Shown in pieces: positions 60,143 through 60,364 of a DNA stretch of 60,364 nucleotides. Position 1 is the stretch's first letter; each line of letters opens with the position of its first letter. The notes beneath the pieces are model-generated. The model was given only the letters and a program-made list of their open reading frames with translations, made no database searches and was not told the DNA's origin. Source of the DNA: Verrucomicrobiota bacterium. Lineage in GTDB: Bacteria > Verrucomicrobiota > Kiritimatiellia > UBA8416 > JABMPJ01. The DNA lies in contig JABGQM010000005.1 in assembly GCA_018648805.1 (NCBI GenBank), forward strand, positions 113,433 through 173,796, written 5' to 3'. Both the position numbers and the translations under genes were made by a program.

Positions 60143-60364
60143 CGCCAAGCCCTCCGGCTCATCATCCGCGCGACCGTGGTTCACAATGCCGACGCTCGTT
60201 CCCCGCTTCACAAGGCCATCAAGCGCGCCAGCAGAGCTGTCACACTTGATGCGTAGGGGATCGCCCGCGCAATCGTTGCTGGCAATGACAACGGTGGTTG
60301 CACGCGCCATGAAGACCCCGGCCCGTCACACTGGTTGCGGGAAAGAAGAGCAACCAGTCCCCCA

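Larger units (their letters stand above)
59503..60364. other. Non-coding right edge, hairpin-rich
   Basis: No ORF in this 862-bp stretch looks like a real protein: the open frames are Arg/Pro/Ser-rich and mirror the GC-rich hairpins. The first 370 bp have no visible feature; from 59871 to 60142 hairpins are dense. The element may continue beyond the window. Confidence 0.6.

Noticed and set aside
59969..60310. 113-residue open frame on the minus strand at the right edge
   Set aside because: Arg/Cys/Ser-rich product across hairpins with no motif; more likely part of a non-coding structured region.
1..60364. rRNA or tRNA genes
   Set aside because: I saw no stretch with tRNA cloverleaf landmarks or rRNA motifs when reading the intergenic regions; a program such as tRNAscan-SE could still find a missed tRNA.

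Overview
The window is GC-rich, gene-dense bacterial DNA from a Gram-negative organism. An outer membrane is implied by Kdo transferase WaaA, a FadL-type porin, several small beta-barrels and many lipoproteins. The mix of a sulfatase, a GH20-like hexosaminidase, a surface protein with SBBP and formylglycine-enzyme-like domains, TrpR beside a TrpB2-type synthase, and intergenic DNA full of quasi-periodic inverted repeats suggests the PVC superphylum, perhaps Kiritimatiellota/Verrucomicrobiota or a relative. This is inference; no rRNA or tRNA was found to confirm it.

Layout. 1-10.6 kb: surface polysaccharide/lipid genes (hexapeptide acyltransferase, LPG-synthase-type flippase, B12-radical-SAM enzyme, two methyltransferases, two polytopic glycosyltransferase-like proteins) and two barrel-like exported proteins. 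10.7-11.7 kb: a toxin-antitoxin-like pair, a winged-helix/zeta-kinase fusion with a 52-residue partner and a perfect palindrome at its start. 11.9-15.3 kb: SGNH lipoprotein, alpha/beta hydrolase and sulfatase. 15.6-23.5 kb: a sulfur/electron-transfer operon, ArsR - DsrE2 - TusA - MvhD - HdrA carrying an inserted GltD/NfnB-like module - second HdrA - small winged-helix protein - QmoC-like membrane subunit. I consider this the strongest candidate for a new system. 23.6-29.8 kb: FadL, VKOR-DsbA fusion, half-size UPF0016 transporter fused to a ferritin-like domain, TrpR-TrpB2 and an M15-type peptidase. 30.3-36.5 kb: dprA, topA (with an unusual repeated C-terminal tail), a Xer recombinase and waaA. 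36.5-45.1 kb: a minus-strand operon whose last four genes overlap by 4 bp, running from a 1463-residue SBBP/FGE-like protein through a polytopic membrane protein and an O-antigen-ligase-like protein to two paralogous small membrane proteins. 45.3-53.9 kb: an island of LPP20-like and FlgT-like lipoproteins with an M48 protease and a papain-like hydrolase. 54.1-59.5 kb: GH20-like enzyme, galactokinase and an MFS-HEAT fusion. 59.5-60.4 kb: non-coding, hairpin-rich DNA that might be a structured RNA.

The intergenic DNA is unusual. At least seven long inverted repeats have arms built from short degenerate periodic units, each with its own sequence. There are also REP-like hairpins, copies of a GC-rich palindrome and one MITE-like element with a possible 4-bp target duplication.

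How the genes may work together: in the Hdr/Qmo-like operon, TusA and DsrE2 could carry persulfide sulfur, the HdrA-GltD fusion could exchange electrons with NAD(P)H, and the QmoC-like subunit could connect to the quinone pool, under a cysteine-rich ArsR regulator. No sulfate-reduction (apr, sat, dsrAB) or methyl-CoM genes are visible, so the natural substrate is unknown.
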